NCBI GenBank assembly: GCA_028023455.1
Contig: JAQFVV010006475.1
Span: 806,001 to 870,000, forward strand
Length of the DNA: 64,000 nucleotides
Direction of reading: 5' to 3'
Source of the DNA: Epiperipatus broadwayi
Taxonomy: Eukaryota; Onychophora; Udeonychophora; Euonychophora; Peripatidae
Shown here: piece by piece, positions 12,666-26,778 of the stretch
How the letters are laid out: each line of letters starts with the position of its first letter
Numbering within the stretch: the stretch's first letter is position 1
The notes under the pieces: generated by a model
What the model saw: the letters and a program-made list of their open reading frames with translations, nothing else
Databases searched by the model: none
What the model was told of the DNA's origin: nothing
Translations under genes and position numbers: made by a program

Positions 12666-15600
12666 CCTATTTTGATATAACTTTTAAATATATTTTCAAG
12701 AAACTTTTTTCCTGAAATATATTTAAAACAAGAAATCTTTTATCACATTTTAAAAGAAACATTTAATATTATTTTTAGATAACAGCTTTTAAATATTTTA
12801 AAATCATGCCTTCCTTCTATATAGCATAGATTATATTCACATACGGATTTACAATATTAACAACAAAATTAATAATTTACTTCTAACTTTAATAATAGAA
12901 CAAACATTTTTATAAATATTAAGTGAATTTGGTACACTATAATTTTATTAATTCTATCTTATTATAGCGTTGGTTCGCATGTAAATATATAATACTGTTT
13001 AGTCAGACATGAGCTAATTTTAAAAATTATTACATTAAATAGGTTCGAACTTAGCACAGATGAGTGTGCCATTAGGTTTGATGATGAAACCATAAGGGCT
13101 GGGAAAGTTATCGTTTTAAGTGTAATGTCAATTGTTTCCGTTGTAAAGATATGACAGAGAATAAAATATATTGGGAGGCTACAATTAGACATGGTGTTAA
13201 AGTATTTTGGAAAAAAAAGTTTTTTTTGCTGAAAAAATTAAAAGACAACATTTGTAAAATATCAAGTAACTGAAAAATATTTGTCATTCACAGTTTGGTT
13301 TATTTAGATAATCATCACAAAAGTAATTTCTAGAGCTACCCCCCCCCCCTATTTTTGGGATTAGAATGGTCATGCTCGTTTATAAATAACTTTATTTTTA
13401 ATATTAGTAATAGTAATAATGTCCAGATAATACATTGAGCATAAATAGTTTTTTTTATATTGCTTCAGGAAAAACTTGGAAGCAATCTAATATTTAGATG
13501 ATGAATTATATCAGTGTGCATTATTGTCTTATGTATTTCCCTGAATTTGTAGTCATTTTTTTTTTTTGTTTCTTACCTTGATCTTCAATTATTATACCTA
13601 TCTTTCTTGACTGCCTTCTTTATGTCATTGAATTTCCCCATATACGTATATTCAGGAAATTTGGTATTATTTTTTGCTTCTCAGTACTCATCTTTTTTGT
13701 GTCAGTTTATTTTAAATCCAATCTTTTATGCTTTTTCTTTTTAACTTGTGAAACTTTAATAATAGTTTTATTCAAAACTTAAAATAAATTTTATTTTTTT
13801 GTATCAATATTTCTTATTTTTTCCCTTAAATACTGATTGATATTTTATCATTATTTCTGCTTCATCTAAGGTAGTTAGATATTATTTTATAAAATGAATT
13901 GTATTTGATTTCTTAAACTCCAGCTTCATTCTTGTTATATTAAGTTATGCTATTGTTTGTCATTATTCTATTGATGTTAGATCAACTATTTTTTTGCACC
14001 ATGCATATTGTATTCTTTGTCTTTTTATCATTAGAATCTATTTTCTGAAATTCTATTGAAATCATGTTATGAATCATTCTGAAAGTTTTTCACCATATTC
14101 ATGTCTTGCTCCGTACTTATATTTATCCACAATATATTTCATTTCGCCATCTCTTCATAATCTTTGCATTTCAAGCCTCTCTATTGATAGTAACATTTTT
14201 ATGAGCATATCATTAAGTATTAGTTTTTTGATCTATGTGAAAATTATTTTGAATCATTACTTATACTATTTTATTTATTTAGTGCTAATATTTTTTTTTT
14301 TTTTAGTTAACTGTTAAAAATTATCATAAAGGAATCTATAGAGATTTGAACCAGAGATGGAGTTACTAGTGGTTTTATTAATTCCTTTAATTCATTCACT
14401 GTATATGTAGATTTGACAGCTATTAACTGTGAGGTTCATGTTTTGTATTTGTCCATCTTTACATAAGTCAGTGCTGTTAAATTTCACTTATTACATGATG
14501 ACATATATTTAGATTACTGTAGTGTAAAATTTTTCATTAAAAGATGTATAACTTAATGCATGTTTCTGTTTATTTTATAATAGAAATCCTACTATAGTTT
14601 TTGTGCTTTATATTATTTCAGAACCAAATGACCTCAGTCATTTAACATTGCAAAATCTGTTCAATGTATCTTGGCTAATCAAAAAATCTCTTTTTTATAA
14701 CTTTCCATTTCTTTTCCATGTGGCCATAAATTTTTTGGCATTACATATTTCTACCAAAAGCATGTGATTTATCAGTTGATTTTTTTTCTGTGTATATAGT
14801 TTGTTCAATTCAACAATTGTTGTTTGATGGGGTCATATATTTTAGTTTTTCTCGCTGAATTCAAAATAGCTTAAATTTTTTTACGAACGTTGCTTTATTT
14901 TTTTCCCCATATGGTCAACATATCTGTTTGATTTAATTGTCATATGAGGGCCTGAATGAAAGACAGCCATTTAAAAATTTCAATTACAACCAGGTAGAAA
15001 ATAAAATTCACTACAAAATATCTTCTTTTCAGAAAATCTTAACCCTTTGTGTCTATATTGTCTCTAGAAGCAACTCATTGCTTATCTTCATGAGAATATC
15101 CTGTTTCCTCATTCTGACAATTAATTATGTGATTTAATTAAATTGTATAATAAAGAAGATATGCAATTCTCTGCCACAGAACTTGATTTAAGAACTGAAT
15201 AAAAAAAAAAAATTATTTCTTTATAGAAATTTGACTAGTAGTTTTTCAAGTGAGTCTGCAGAAAACCGGTACTACAGAGATTGCTTCACTGTTGAAGGTG
15301 ATTCATGTCCTTTTCTGTCTGTAGAATCATCAATCATCTTCTCCCTTTTTTTGTATTAAGGTTTCATTTCAACAATAAATATCATTAAGATAAAATAAAA
15401 GTGATCAAATAAATAGAAGACATAGAAAAATATAATAAAGATAAAAAGATTTGGGCTTCTTTTATGAAGGATTGGTAGAGCAGGGAAAGTGAAATTCAAT
15501 ATAAATTTTACTATCTATTTTATGAATGGCATAAATTTCTAATGTATTTGTAATATAGAACAGTTGTATGTTGTGCTATTGAACTGTTCTCTGCTAAATG

Positions 15601-17261
15601 CATATTTTTGTTTATAAATCTCCAACAAATTATAATTAGAATAAAATTCACAATGGAAAATCAGAATCTGTTTAGTGAATGTCCTTATTATATCTAGGTT
15701 AAATTATTTTCAAATCCTAACAATGGCAATTCCCCTTTTCCATGTAAATAATTATTTCTCTACTAATAAATGTAATCTCACATCAAATTTCTAAGTAGGA
15801 TATGTTAACTGTAAAAAAAAATTGTCTTAAGTATGATATATGTAATAATCTTGGTGTATATGATTAGTATACATTATTTTTGCTTAAAGAAATAATTATT
15901 TATTGCTTCATTACAATTATTCACTTTATTAATATATTTAATTTATATATATATATATAATAGCTAATATTTTTTGGATTTTATTTTTTCTATTATCGTA
16001 ATGTAAATTGAGATGTTTTTATTAATATATTATTTTCTATTCTTTTATTATTTTAATTGAGTAAAAATAATTCATTTTCTAAAGAATTCAAGCTTATTAA
16101 TTTCTATTGATGAATTGAGCCCTTTATTAATAATTTAATCCTTATAAATATATCCAAAATTGCTTTCAGATTTAGCTTTCACTAGTAATTATTACTAGGA
16201 ATAAATCATTAATAAAAAATGTTATTTTTTTTCTTCTTATCAGTTTTATTTTGTAATTAAATGAATATGAATATTCTATTCTAGATGGCATAGGTATCAT
16301 AATAATGAATAGCAAAGTGTAAGCAAAGGTAATATAATGTCTAATTGCTCATGTGATGTCTATATTCTAATATTTCAGTTAATTCATCCAGCCCCAATTT
16401 TGTTGAATATTTATTATATAACTTTTCACAAGAATGACTTTAATTTTTTGATAAAGTTTTAAATAAATATGCAGTGATTTCTTTTAAAGTATATATGTTT
16501 ATTATCAGATATATCAAAAAGTCATCTTATATATCCATACAAAAATCATCTACTTAAACTTTCAATTTATGTTGTTCAAATGAGCATTATATTTTTGTTC
16601 AGTATTTGAATTCATAACCACTTTTCTCATTTGTTGCTCATTACAAGTTCCTTAACATGTTTTTATCTGTTTTCATTATCTCTCGAAAGCTTGCTAATTC
16701 AATTCCCTTTTTTATTTCTTAATTTCTCAGTCTCTCTCTCTTTTTACCTACTTTCCAACAATAATTTATATTAACCTGGTAAAAACAACTTTTAAATGGC
16801 CCATTCCAGAGCAAAAATCTCTTCATTGCCTATCACAAAGTAATGGGGATAGTTAATAGACTTATGAATCAATAAATATGAGGGTTTGAGTACATCTGCA
16901 TAATTCATTTTTTTCATTTACACATTTTAAATTTATTCAAATTGCTTTTCTCTTTTTAATTTTGTAAGCTTTTATGTAATAAATTTGAATCATTGAGAAA
17001 TTAAAACATATAATCTAATGCTTAATTGTTTCAAGGTTATGTAAAATTTTCTAAATGAGACAAATTTCTGAAAGATGCTGATGAAAGATCAGAGGTAATT
17101 CAAGTTTGTAAGTGTCAATATTTTTAAATAATTTGTCTTTGGTGTTTAAAACTGGAAAATAAAAATTATCAAAAAGTAAAAAAAAAAAAAGGTCAGTTGC
17201 TTGAGATCATGTGTTGTTCAAGCACCAAACTAACAATTTTGTTCAATTTACTGAATTGTCT
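12666..17261. other. AT-rich DNA, no gene recognised
   Basis: There are long T-rich runs and (TA)n patches (for example 15945-15960). A C-run (CCCCCCCCCC) lies at about 13340-13350. The frames at 12962-13192, 14069-14317 and 14937-15137 are short and lack motifs. Some text around 13560-14330 may be an older minus-strand retroelement, but I could not align it to anything in this window. Confidence 0.4.
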
Positions 17262-17950
17262 ACAGAAAATTTTGAATTAAAGCAAGCCAAAAGAACATGC
17301 TGGATTTAAAAGATATTATGATATAGTAAATGTAATCTGAATCTTAAAAAAAATTATAGAAGGACCAGTGAATATGAGTTACTGTTTTGCATAATGTATT
17401 TAACAAGGGAATATTTCCATTACTTAGAAGATATTGTCAAATTCTGAAAAGTATCATATGTGGTAATACTGAGAAAATTAACATAGATGAAAGAGTAGAG
17501 CAGATTAATTCTATCTTTCCAAAAATGTTTATATCAGCTTATTAGGAAATATTTTGTGGTTTAAAATTGAAAACTAAGAGATTGAGAATAAATGAGGGTT
17601 ATTTAAATCATTTAGATTTTGCCTATTTATTAATAATGTTTCAGAGCTGCAGGAAATGTTGTAAGAGCTGTTGAGTGTAACTAAAGATAAATACTAAAAA
17701 TATTAATGTTCAATGGCTTTTTTAAAAAAAGAGAGAGAAAAATAGATAGTAATAAATTAAAAGAAAGTAATAATTGTTATTATCTTGGAAAAGTAATGAT
17801 TGAAATTATTCTTAGAATTAAATTTGGGTGGAAATGTTTTTGAAAAAAATAATGAAGAAAATATGCCTATCTTCTTGAAACTGAAGGTTTTAATAAATAC
17901 GTTTTTTAAAAAAAAATTACTTTTCTTTATAGAAAAGTAATACACAGACT
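17262..17950 (+). pseudogene. decayed RTE-like LINE (family B) fragment, reverse transcriptase part
   Basis: The sequence parallels the longer copy at about 24480-25220: CAAGCCAAAAGAACATGCTGG here against CAACCAAAAGAACAAATTGG there. Then come ATAGAAGGACCAGTGAATATGA, an ATTTAAATCATTTAGATTTTGC block (YLxHLDFA, just before the YADD-equivalent), and GGTTTTAATAAATACG near the end. In this copy the DFADD motif is broken after DFA. Many stops show it is old. The 17757-17945 minus frame is a shadow. Confidence 0.6.
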
Positions 17951-18299
17951 ACTACTATATCATCTTCTTTGAAAGGCTTTCTGTTGTTCATATTCAAAAT
18001 TGCGATGCATCTGGAAATTTATCTGCTTATTTTGAATAAATTTTTTTACTTGCTTTGTCATTAGTATATTATTTTTTTTTTTACTAATAATGAAGTCTTA
18101 ACTTTTTTAATGTTTTTTTTTTTTTTTAGTGATCCTAGTTTTATATATTTCTTTTAAAACTGCTTCAATTTAATCGTTTTTCAAAGTTACTAATTTAGTG
18201 TGAGTGTTGGGGTCTAATAAATTATAATTAAAAAATAGAATGTCATGTTAATGAACGATTCATTGCTCTGGATTTTGTAAATAGTTTGAGGATCTGAAA

Positions 18300-18370
18300 T
18301 GATCACAGGAGCCATGATTCATGGACCTTAAAGTCCAGAATCCACTACTTTACCATTGCACACTGAATCA
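18300..18370 (-). repeat. tRNA-like remnant (possible SINE head), copy 1
   Basis: On the minus strand, TGGTAAAGTAGTGG resembles an A-box and D-arm. It is followed by a perfect anticodon-stem-like hairpin TGGAC...GTCCA around an AT-rich loop. A degraded B-box-like GAATCATGGCTCC follows at the expected distance. A similar remnant lies about 260 bp downstream. Whether these are SINE heads or tRNA pseudogenes cannot be told apart here. Confidence 0.35.
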
Positions 18371-18569
18371 TATAAGATATTTAATTAATCATATTCTATT
18401 TTTAAAAATATTGTGTTTGTCTTTATATATATATTTTCAATATCATTTTAATATTTTCATTTTTTCAAAAAAAAAAAAAAAATCACTGTAGCTGTGATGA
18501 TTCAGTTCAGTGCTATAACTAGTTGGAATAGTTAATTTCTTGGGGGAATTTATACAAAATTTAAGCATT

Positions 18570-18645
18570 AGAAGGGACACTTGAAACCACTATCCATGGA
18601 CTTTGAGCTCTAGAGTACAACCATATACTACTGCATTAATCATGT
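18570..18645 (-). repeat. tRNA-like remnant (possible SINE head), copy 2
   Basis: The plus strand shows the layout of an inverted tRNA gene: a degraded B-box complement (TTGAAACC), an anticodon-arm-like stretch (GGACTTTGAGCTCTAGAGT), and an A-box-like ACCATATACTACTGCA. It is similar in arrangement to 18300-18370. The promoter boxes are eroded, so expression is unlikely. Confidence 0.3.
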
Positions 18646-18889
18646 AGGACACTGCTCATATTATTTAAGGTTTTATGTGCTTTAAAATGCATTTTCAACT
18701 ATTATTGATTCATAGTAAGATGATGTTCTTTCCAAATTTAATCTAGTTTTCCTGAACAGTATCCTCTCTTCTTTATATTACACTGGTAAACTTCTTTATT
18801 TTATCTATCCATCTCACATGTAATTTCTTTCTAAGACTTATAATATCTTGAGGTCAATTTTAAAATTATATCTTTTAGCTATATGTCCG

Positions 18890-20080
18890 TCACCTCCTTT
18901 TCAGTATAAATTCCTTTAACTGATGTCACTGATATGGGTACTCTCAATCATGTATTTCATTTTTGATCTCATTGTTATTTCTAACATATGTATTTCACAC
19001 TTCTTTATGTAGTTTGAAGTCTTCATATTGTTTTTCTGTTAAGTGTCCAGATCTATAAAGAGAATCTGGTAAAATATACATTAAGAAATCCTCCTTTTGA
19101 AACATATAGGCATATTTCCTTTTATTTGTAAGTTATTTCCATCAAAGTTACACTGCCAAATTTAATTTTATGATTAATTTTAACTGTTATCTTATCCATC
19201 TTTATCAGTAAATTAATAACTTTTAATTCATGATTATCCATATTTATTTTCTTCTGAGAAAACTATTAAACATTTCTTTAGTCTTCAAAATTTATCTGTA
19301 TTCCTGTGGTTTTTTTACTTTCATATGATAATTTTTGAAATATTTCCTGAAATTATTTACAAAAAGAACCACATTATCAGCAATATTTAGATGATTTACA
19401 TGATCACCATTTACTTTTACTCCCTTAGTTTACCAATTCAACCCACAAAATACTTTTTGTAAAATTGTAAAAAAATTTGGAGATATTGAACTGTTGATCT
19501 TCTTGGTATAAAATATGTAATTTAATCATATCTGATGCATTTTTATAAATATTCTTCAGAATATGACAATATCCCAGGTTTCCATTTTGATGATCCAAAA
19601 GTTTAGTTACTGTAGAAATGTGTATAGAATTAAATGCCTTTTATAATTCATAGTTCTAAAGAGTAATGGCAACTCTTTTTTTGTCTTTTCTATAACTTAC
19701 CTCAATACTTATATGTGATATACTTATATGTGCTAGAATCCTTTTTGAATCCAACTTGATCTTGTGGTTGGTTAGAATGATTTGTAATTATCTTAGGGAA
19801 GATTTTGTATAGAACTGATAGAAAACTGCTAAGGCTGTCATTTCCAATATCTTCTTTATCACCTTTTTTAAAATATAAATATTACTATTATATTCTTTTT
19901 AATCGTCTGGTACATTTTTATCATTGGTATATAGCTTTTCCAACAATTCTTTTATTTCTTCCTCTACTTTTTAAAAAATATTAGTCATCTCTTCATTTAA
20001 AATAGTTGGCAATTCAGAAAATGTAGTAATTGTAGAGAGTAACTTTTTTTTTAGTTCTTTATTACTAAAGTTATTCTTTA
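18890..20080 (-). pseudogene. decayed RTE-like LINE (family B) fragment, minus strand
   Basis: The reverse complement follows the longer family-B copy step by step. It has a 'GTACCAGACGATT...AAAAAAGGTGATAAAGAAGAT' stretch (equivalent to 24330-24390), then 'CAAGATCAAGTTGGATTCAAAAA' (GFK block). A region matching the catalytic surroundings follows (GTAAATCATCTAAATATTGCTGATAATG, 19390-19420), then the 'GATCTGGACACTTA' C-terminal stretch (about 19050). The catalytic ADD triplet reads ADN and numerous stops are present. Its orientation is opposite to the other two copies. Confidence 0.58.
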
Positions 20081-22904
20081 TAGTCTCTACCAATATTTTA
20101 TGATAATAATTTCAACTTTTTTCTTATTGCTGAAACGATTTTTTTTTCCAATGACAAGTGTTTTTACTTTTGAGACTTTTACTCTATTTTTTATTTTTTT
20201 TTTGGCATTTTATATTTATTATCTCTTTTTCAGATTATTTTTAAAATATTTTTTTCTCCATATATTATCTTGGGTCAGAACATTTTTTGATAAATTGCTG
20301 CTTTTTGTACCAGCTATCTTTCTTGTAGTTCTTAATAAGGTGTCAGTTACCTGATTATTGATTTTAGTCTAGTGTGAACAATCTTCAAAATGTGTTAAGA
20401 TTTTAAAATGATTTGTAAATTGTAATTTAAATTAATTGGAGTGTTTCTGAAGATTAGGAATATTAACTGTTAACACTATTTTTTTAAAAAAAAAAAAGTT
20501 TTTATCTCCAGTTTTGCATTACCTCACTAATTAATGATCACTGTCTAGACTGAAACTGTTGAGAATATTACTGTCTTGAAATATATATTTTCTATTAGTC
20601 AATTTTTATTTGGATACTTCTAACTTTATTTCTGTTAGCATACTTACAGAAAAATTTCATAATATGCCATTTTCCCCCCTACAAAATTCATATATCTGTC
20701 TTCTCTCTCTCATTTCTATTACCATAATCAAATTTATTTATAGCACTTTCATATAATGTAATATATATTAAAATTGTTGAGCACTGTTACATTCGGAGTC
20801 ATTGCTCATTATTTTTATTTTGGATTTCATTAGAAGTTTTTGCCAACTTTCTACTGTTGAAAAAAGAATTCAAAATCAGTAGATTATTTTCTGTAAATTC
20901 TATCACTCTCTTCGCTTCTGTTTTCATATCGATACTTACCTGCTTTGCAGGATTTATTGTAACTGCCTTTTACCCTGAAATCTTTACATCAGAATTTTGA
21001 AATACGAATTCTCATTACTACTTTTCATTTTCATTAATGATAAATTTTTTTACATTATTTTTATCAGGTTTTTGGTGATATTTATAATATATACATTTCA
21101 CACGAACACATATATATGTGTGTGTATTTCTAGATGGTTTTTAAGATTAGATATATAATTATTGTTCTGAAATTAATTTTAAATAAACAAAAGAAAATAT
21201 TATTACTATATTCTGTTAAAAACAAATAAAGTTGGTTGTCATAGTATTTCAAGTGTTATTCTATTAAAAATCGATTCACGTGTAGTTAAACTTTTACGCT
21301 ATTTTCCTGGAGTGGGTTAGTCATGCATGCTGTTTCAAATTGCAAGTTTTATTTGCTTTTTATAGAGTTTAATGGAGATTGAATGTCATTATGTCATGTG
21401 ACTAACAAAAACAAAACTGAGGGTCCATATATATTTAACCTGTCGTTTTAATTTAATGTACGTTTACAAATCACTAACTAATAACATACATACATTAACT
21501 TTTAATGGAGATAATAATTACAATTCTAATCAATAATTTTGCTTAGTTAAATTTTGAGCTTTATCCAAGAACCAAAAATGTAATATAAATGTTTTTTTTT
21601 TTTTGTAACAATTTGAATTTCTTTTTTTTTTTTTTACAAACAATTTTAAAGATGTACCAATATTAAATTCTCTGCCGAAAGCAGGTGAAGGATTAAGATG
21701 TATTCAAATATATATCAAAATATTAAAGAATTCGAATTCTTGTGACATGCGTGTACAAATGTGCGTGTTTAAACTTCGTGCACTGATTAATTCCAAACCA
21801 AATATTAAATCATTTTATATTGTACAGTATATCGTTATGTTTTTAAATATAGTTTGAAAATAGTAAAACATTAAAAAATGATGTATTTATTATGTAAACA
21901 AAAAAATATTTCCTTTTATGAAGCAAATGTTTATATTTAATTAGTATTGCACGGAGGTAATGCTATTTCGCTGGGATAGGTATTTTATAGGAACGATAAT
22001 TAAAATCCGAAATTGAGCTTGCAAATTCCATATAGTGTTTAACCACCATGTAAGAGCCTCATATTATAATTATTATCACATATGTCTAACATGTTCATTA
22101 CCTAGGGTTTGACTTTGGATGAAGATTGGATTTTTTTTTTTTTTTGGTATATGGTAATTTTAAGGGGAAATTGGAATTTTTATTTTACATAGTAAAAATA
22201 AAACTCAGTCATTGAATTATTAGTTAATAAATGTGTATTTAGCTATTGCTATTAACTATTTATCATTCAAGTATGATCTTTTTTACTATTTCGTAAATCT
22301 TACCTTGCAGTGAACTGTTAAAAGTTATTATATTATTTACCATCATTAGAAGCAATGATATAAGATATGATCTTTCATTTGGTTTATTTACTCATTGCAA
22401 GGCAGTATAAAATATTCCAATCAACTCTGTCGAGAAACTAGGATCCCCAATCAAATAAGAATGCATTATACTAAATCTGTGATTGCCGAAAGGAATTTGC
22501 TGTTAATTGAAAGAAGACCCTTATGATTTCTCTTGGAGATCTTAAAGAAACCAAACAGGGCAAATTCCTAATGTCCACTCCATATGTTCTTGTCATTGCA
22601 AGTGTATTTATGCATGGATGGGCTGCTCACCAACACACATTATCCAGCATGGTGTGTTTATTGACTTTTTATCTTTGAATTTAAGGTCAACTAAAACCAT
22701 GATCTTTCTTCTCAGTTGCCTAATAGCTCTTAAGTGAAATATTAGTTGAGTTTTCTTGATGGCAGAATGAATGTGTGTGAATGGTTTTTTTTCTTTCTAA
22801 TAGATATTTACAATCATGACTGGCAAAAATAAATCATGGCTATTATTCCCAGGATTCTATAAAGTCATTAGCTATGGCAGCAAATGTAGAGTGCTAAGAA
22901 TCTC
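20081..22904. other. AT-rich DNA, possible LINE 5' leader at the right end
   Basis: There is no gene call. T-runs and (TA)n/(TG)n patches occur near 21100-21125. The segment at about 22380-22900, just before the family-B LINE, is less AT-rich and could be its upstream part, but no reading frame with known motifs was seen. The frame at 20100-20354 consists of hydrophobic residues encoded by T-rich DNA and is not supported. Confidence 0.35.
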
Positions 22905-25640
22905 TTGATTGCAGACTCAGGCTGTCATTTGATGATGACATTTTATTTAGGTATTTACAATTGCAGATCACTTTCAAGTGGAGGAAGATGGCAAGAATTT
23001 GAAGAAGAGCTGTCTAATATTAAATGGGACATTATTGGACTTTGTGAAGTTACAAGAAAAGGTGAAGAGACAATTGATTTAAAAACAGGATATGCACAAA
23101 GGCACAAACATTGGAATAGGATTCATTATAAATAAATAAAGTGAAAGAACAATGTTGTGGATATTGATGGTATACTGGAGAGTGGCAAGATTAGTCCAAC
23201 TTAAAAAATAGATATGAAATGCAGATAATTCAGATTTATGTCCCAGCAAGTCTTCATTGTGATGAAGTAGAGGATTTTTATATGGATGTACAAAAGACTT
23301 TTGATCACACCAAACAACATTTTAAAATTGTCATGAAAGACTTTAATGTTAGAATTGGCAAACAATTGAAAGATGAAAGTGCCGTAGGTATTTGGTTATA
23401 GTGATAAAAATTAGAGAGGTCATAGACATGTGAAGTTTGCACAAAAAGAAAAACTATATTTTGAATTCTTTTTTTTTTGAGAAAAAATATTAAATGGACA
23501 TGGAAGCATCCAAATTAAAGTACAGCAGAATTGGATTATATTTTGACTAATAGAAAATGTATCTTTGAAGATTATAATGGTCTTAATAAATTCAAAAACT
23601 AGAGAGACAGATATTAATAAAACAATATTCATAGTTGATATTCCTAATCTTCAGAAAGATTTCAATGAATTTAAATTAGAACTTGCAAATTGTTTTCAAA
23701 TATTAATAGATTTTGAACAATTCAGATTTGAACACATCAATATGAAAATAACTGATACACTTTTAAAAACTGAAACTAAGATAGCTGGTACAAAAAAGCA
23801 GCAATTAACCAATAAAATTTCTACTGCATCAAGGCAATTTGTGAAAAAAAGAAGGAATGTGAAAATAAATAAAAATAATGCCTTAACAAGGATTAAATAT
23901 CTCAAATTTTATATAATAGTGTGAAAAAGAGTTGATAATGATATAAAAAACTGTAGTTGTGAACTAGTAAGGAAAGCTATAGAAGAGAATAAGTCTCAAG
24001 TGTGTAAAACAACAATAGGAAAATTATTTTGCTATAAGAAAAAAAGATGGAATATTATAAAAAAGAAAGATGGCATCATGAAATGTGTAGAAGTGTTCTA
24101 CCAAGAATTATGTAGCATTAAAGAGCAAAGACAAGTACTTCTTACAACTACTGTATCTTCTGAATTGCCCAGGATTTTAAATGAAGTAAGATATGCAAAT
24201 AAATTTATGAAGAAGGGAAAAGTTCAATTTACTGATGGAATTATAATCACTATCATAAAAGAAGTAGGTGAAGAAATAGAAATATTTTTGGCAAAGTTAT
24301 ATATCAAATTTCTAAATGGTAAAGATGTACCAAATGATTGGAAGAATGCAATATTAATATTAATATTTTAAAAAAGTGACAAAGAAGATATTAGAAATTA
24401 CAGACCTATCAGTCTTTTTATCAATTCTATGCAAAATTTTTATCAAAATAAATTACAGCTCGTCTTTACCGAACTTTTGATTTTAATCAACCAAAAGAAC
24501 AAATTGGATTTAAAAATGGTTTTAGTACAGTGGATCATATCCAAGTATTGAGAATAGTTATAGAAAGGACCAATGAATATGACTTGCCATTGCAATCTAT
24601 AAAAAGACATTTTATTCTGTATTTTGTCAGTGATTAAAGCATTGAATTATCAAGTTATAGACCAAGGATATTGTCATATTCTGAAGAATATTTATAAAAA
24701 TACAACAACAATAATTAGATTACATAATGATATTGAATAGATTAACATTGAGAAGAGCATACAGCATGGGGACTGCATATCTCCAAAACTTTTTTGCAAC
24801 AGTTTTGCAAGAAGTATTTTCTGAATTAAAATGGGAGGCTAAGGGAGTAAAAAGTAAATGGAGATTATTTAACTCATTTAGATTTTGCAGATGATGTGGT
24901 TGTGTTTGCAAATAATGCTTTAGAGTTTCAGGAAGTGTTGCAAGAGATAATAGATGAAAGTAAGAACATGGGATTAAAAGTCAGTGTTAAAAAGATTAAT
25001 GTTCAATAGATTTTTTCAAAAGAACAAAATAAAGATTGATAATGATAAGTTAGAAGTTAGCAACTACTAATACTTTGGTCAGATTATTACTACAGATGAA
25101 AACATGATAGATGAAATTAATCGTAGAATTAAAAATGATTGGAATGTTTTTGGTAGAAATAACTCAATATTCAAAAGAAATATGCTTATGTGTTAAAGGA
25201 AGGTTTTTAATAAATATGTTTATTAGTTTTTACTTATGGATCGGAGACTTGGACACTTAGCAGATGAGCAATACAGGGACTTCAGACCTCTCAAAGAAAT
25301 ATAGAGATGAATGTTAGATGTAACATAAAGAGATTGAAAATGTATTTTAAATGGGTGAGAGAACAAACAGATGTTACTAACATCATTGAAACAATTAAGA
25401 GATTGAAGAGGAGTTGGGCAGGGCATATTGCTACAAGAGTTGATAATTGATGGACAGTTGAAATCTTACATTGAATTCCAAGAAATTGTAAAAGATCTAA
25501 AAAGAGACCACATGCGAGATGTGGATGAAGTAAAGGAGTGTACTGTGGAAATGTGGAGGAGAGAGGCTAGATATCAGAGAGTTATTGAACTCAGAGAGGT
25601 CTTCATCCTGTAATGGATATTAATGATTTAAAGTGATGAT
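22905..25640 (+). pseudogene. RTE-like LINE (family B), longest copy, endonuclease-RT
   Basis: An APE-type endonuclease begins at about 22945 with IYNCRSLSSGGRWQEFEEEL, then WDIIGLCEVTRKGEE. It continues near 23219 with IYVPAS and 23330 with VMKDFNVRIGKQ, then an ELDYILT-like stretch at 23525. The linker occupies 23565-24371. Reverse transcriptase motifs follow: 'RPISL' near 24405, 'QIGFKNG' near 24500, and LDFADDVVVFA at about 24880 (intact FADD catalytic pair). The tail at 25428-25613 contains the VDEVKECT...MWRREARYQR block usual for this family. After the stop, GTGATGATGATATT at about 25635 resembles the short repeat tails of RTE elements. Several frameshifts and stops break it into frames 22905-23135, 23219-23401, 23565-23924 and 24000-24371, so it is inactive. 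Confidence 0.72.
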
Positions 25641-25924
25641 GATATTAAATCTGCACTGTCGTTAATTAATATTTATAAAGTTAGATAGTTTACAGATGTA
25701 AATTGCATTAAAGCAATCAAAACATCAACTCTAGGACTCTTCAATCTATTGCCAAGACAACTAAAAATTTATGCCTTTTATTCATAGAGGGTATTTTGAC
25801 AATGGACTAAAGATTCCTAGTGTTTATACCTTTGGGCTATTATCATGCAAATGAAATACACTCAATACAAAGTACAAGATAAATCTTTTTAGAGAAAAGA
25901 TCTGACTGTCTTTTCTTTTCATCT

Positions 25925-25959
<35 letters not shown>

Positions 25960-26776
25960 CTAATCTTAAACACGGAGAGAAAGCATAAAGATTACTTTAT
26001 TAAAACTATACTTCAAATTGCTTCATATAATTTTATTTGATATTTGTGAATTTTTTCAATTTATAGCTTATTAATACCAAATCAAATAATGAAATATATA
26101 AATAATAAATTTTCCAGCAGTTATTATTATATAACATTATGATCATTTACTTAATAGAGTAGTGTTGGAATATTAATCTTGATGTATTATATAATATTAA
26201 CTGTTAGGAAGTTTATATTTTGTAACCATATGGGTTTCATGGCATACAACAACATACTAGTATGTGTACACAGATATATATATAAAGTTGAAAGGAGAAG
26301 TGGAAATAAACAGTCAAAATTTTTTGTAGATATTTTCTACATTTCATTGGAGTAATAGTAAGGGATGAAATAATTTTGAATTTAAAATAAAATTTTATTA
26401 TGGAGATAAATTTTTAAAAAATAAAAAAGGTTTAATTAATATTTTATTGAATTCTGATTTTGCAATTAAAACAAGCATGTTTTTAGGTAACAATAGATAT
26501 CCTGATAATTATAAAATTCCCATATCTATTTTAGAATTTTTTTATTTTAATTAAAGCTCTTGTATAACATTTTGGCAAAATGTCTACTATCTATTTTAAA
26601 AATGTTTTTTTAAAGTGAAGCTTGTAGATCATATTTTGATAAAATTCGAAAGATGCTTTTAAAAGGATTAAAGTGAAAGAAAAAATTGAAAAGAACCATT
26701 TACTTTTTTTTTAATTAATGAATTTTTTTCTCCTTACTCTAGCTATAAAAAAAGATTGATAAAAAGATTAGGGAGG
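25641..26776. other. AT-rich DNA with (TA)n microsatellite
   Basis: A long TA dinucleotide run lies at about 25929-25957. I see no coding or mobile-element signature before the TIR element starting at 26779. Confidence 0.5.
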
Positions 26777-26778
26777 TA

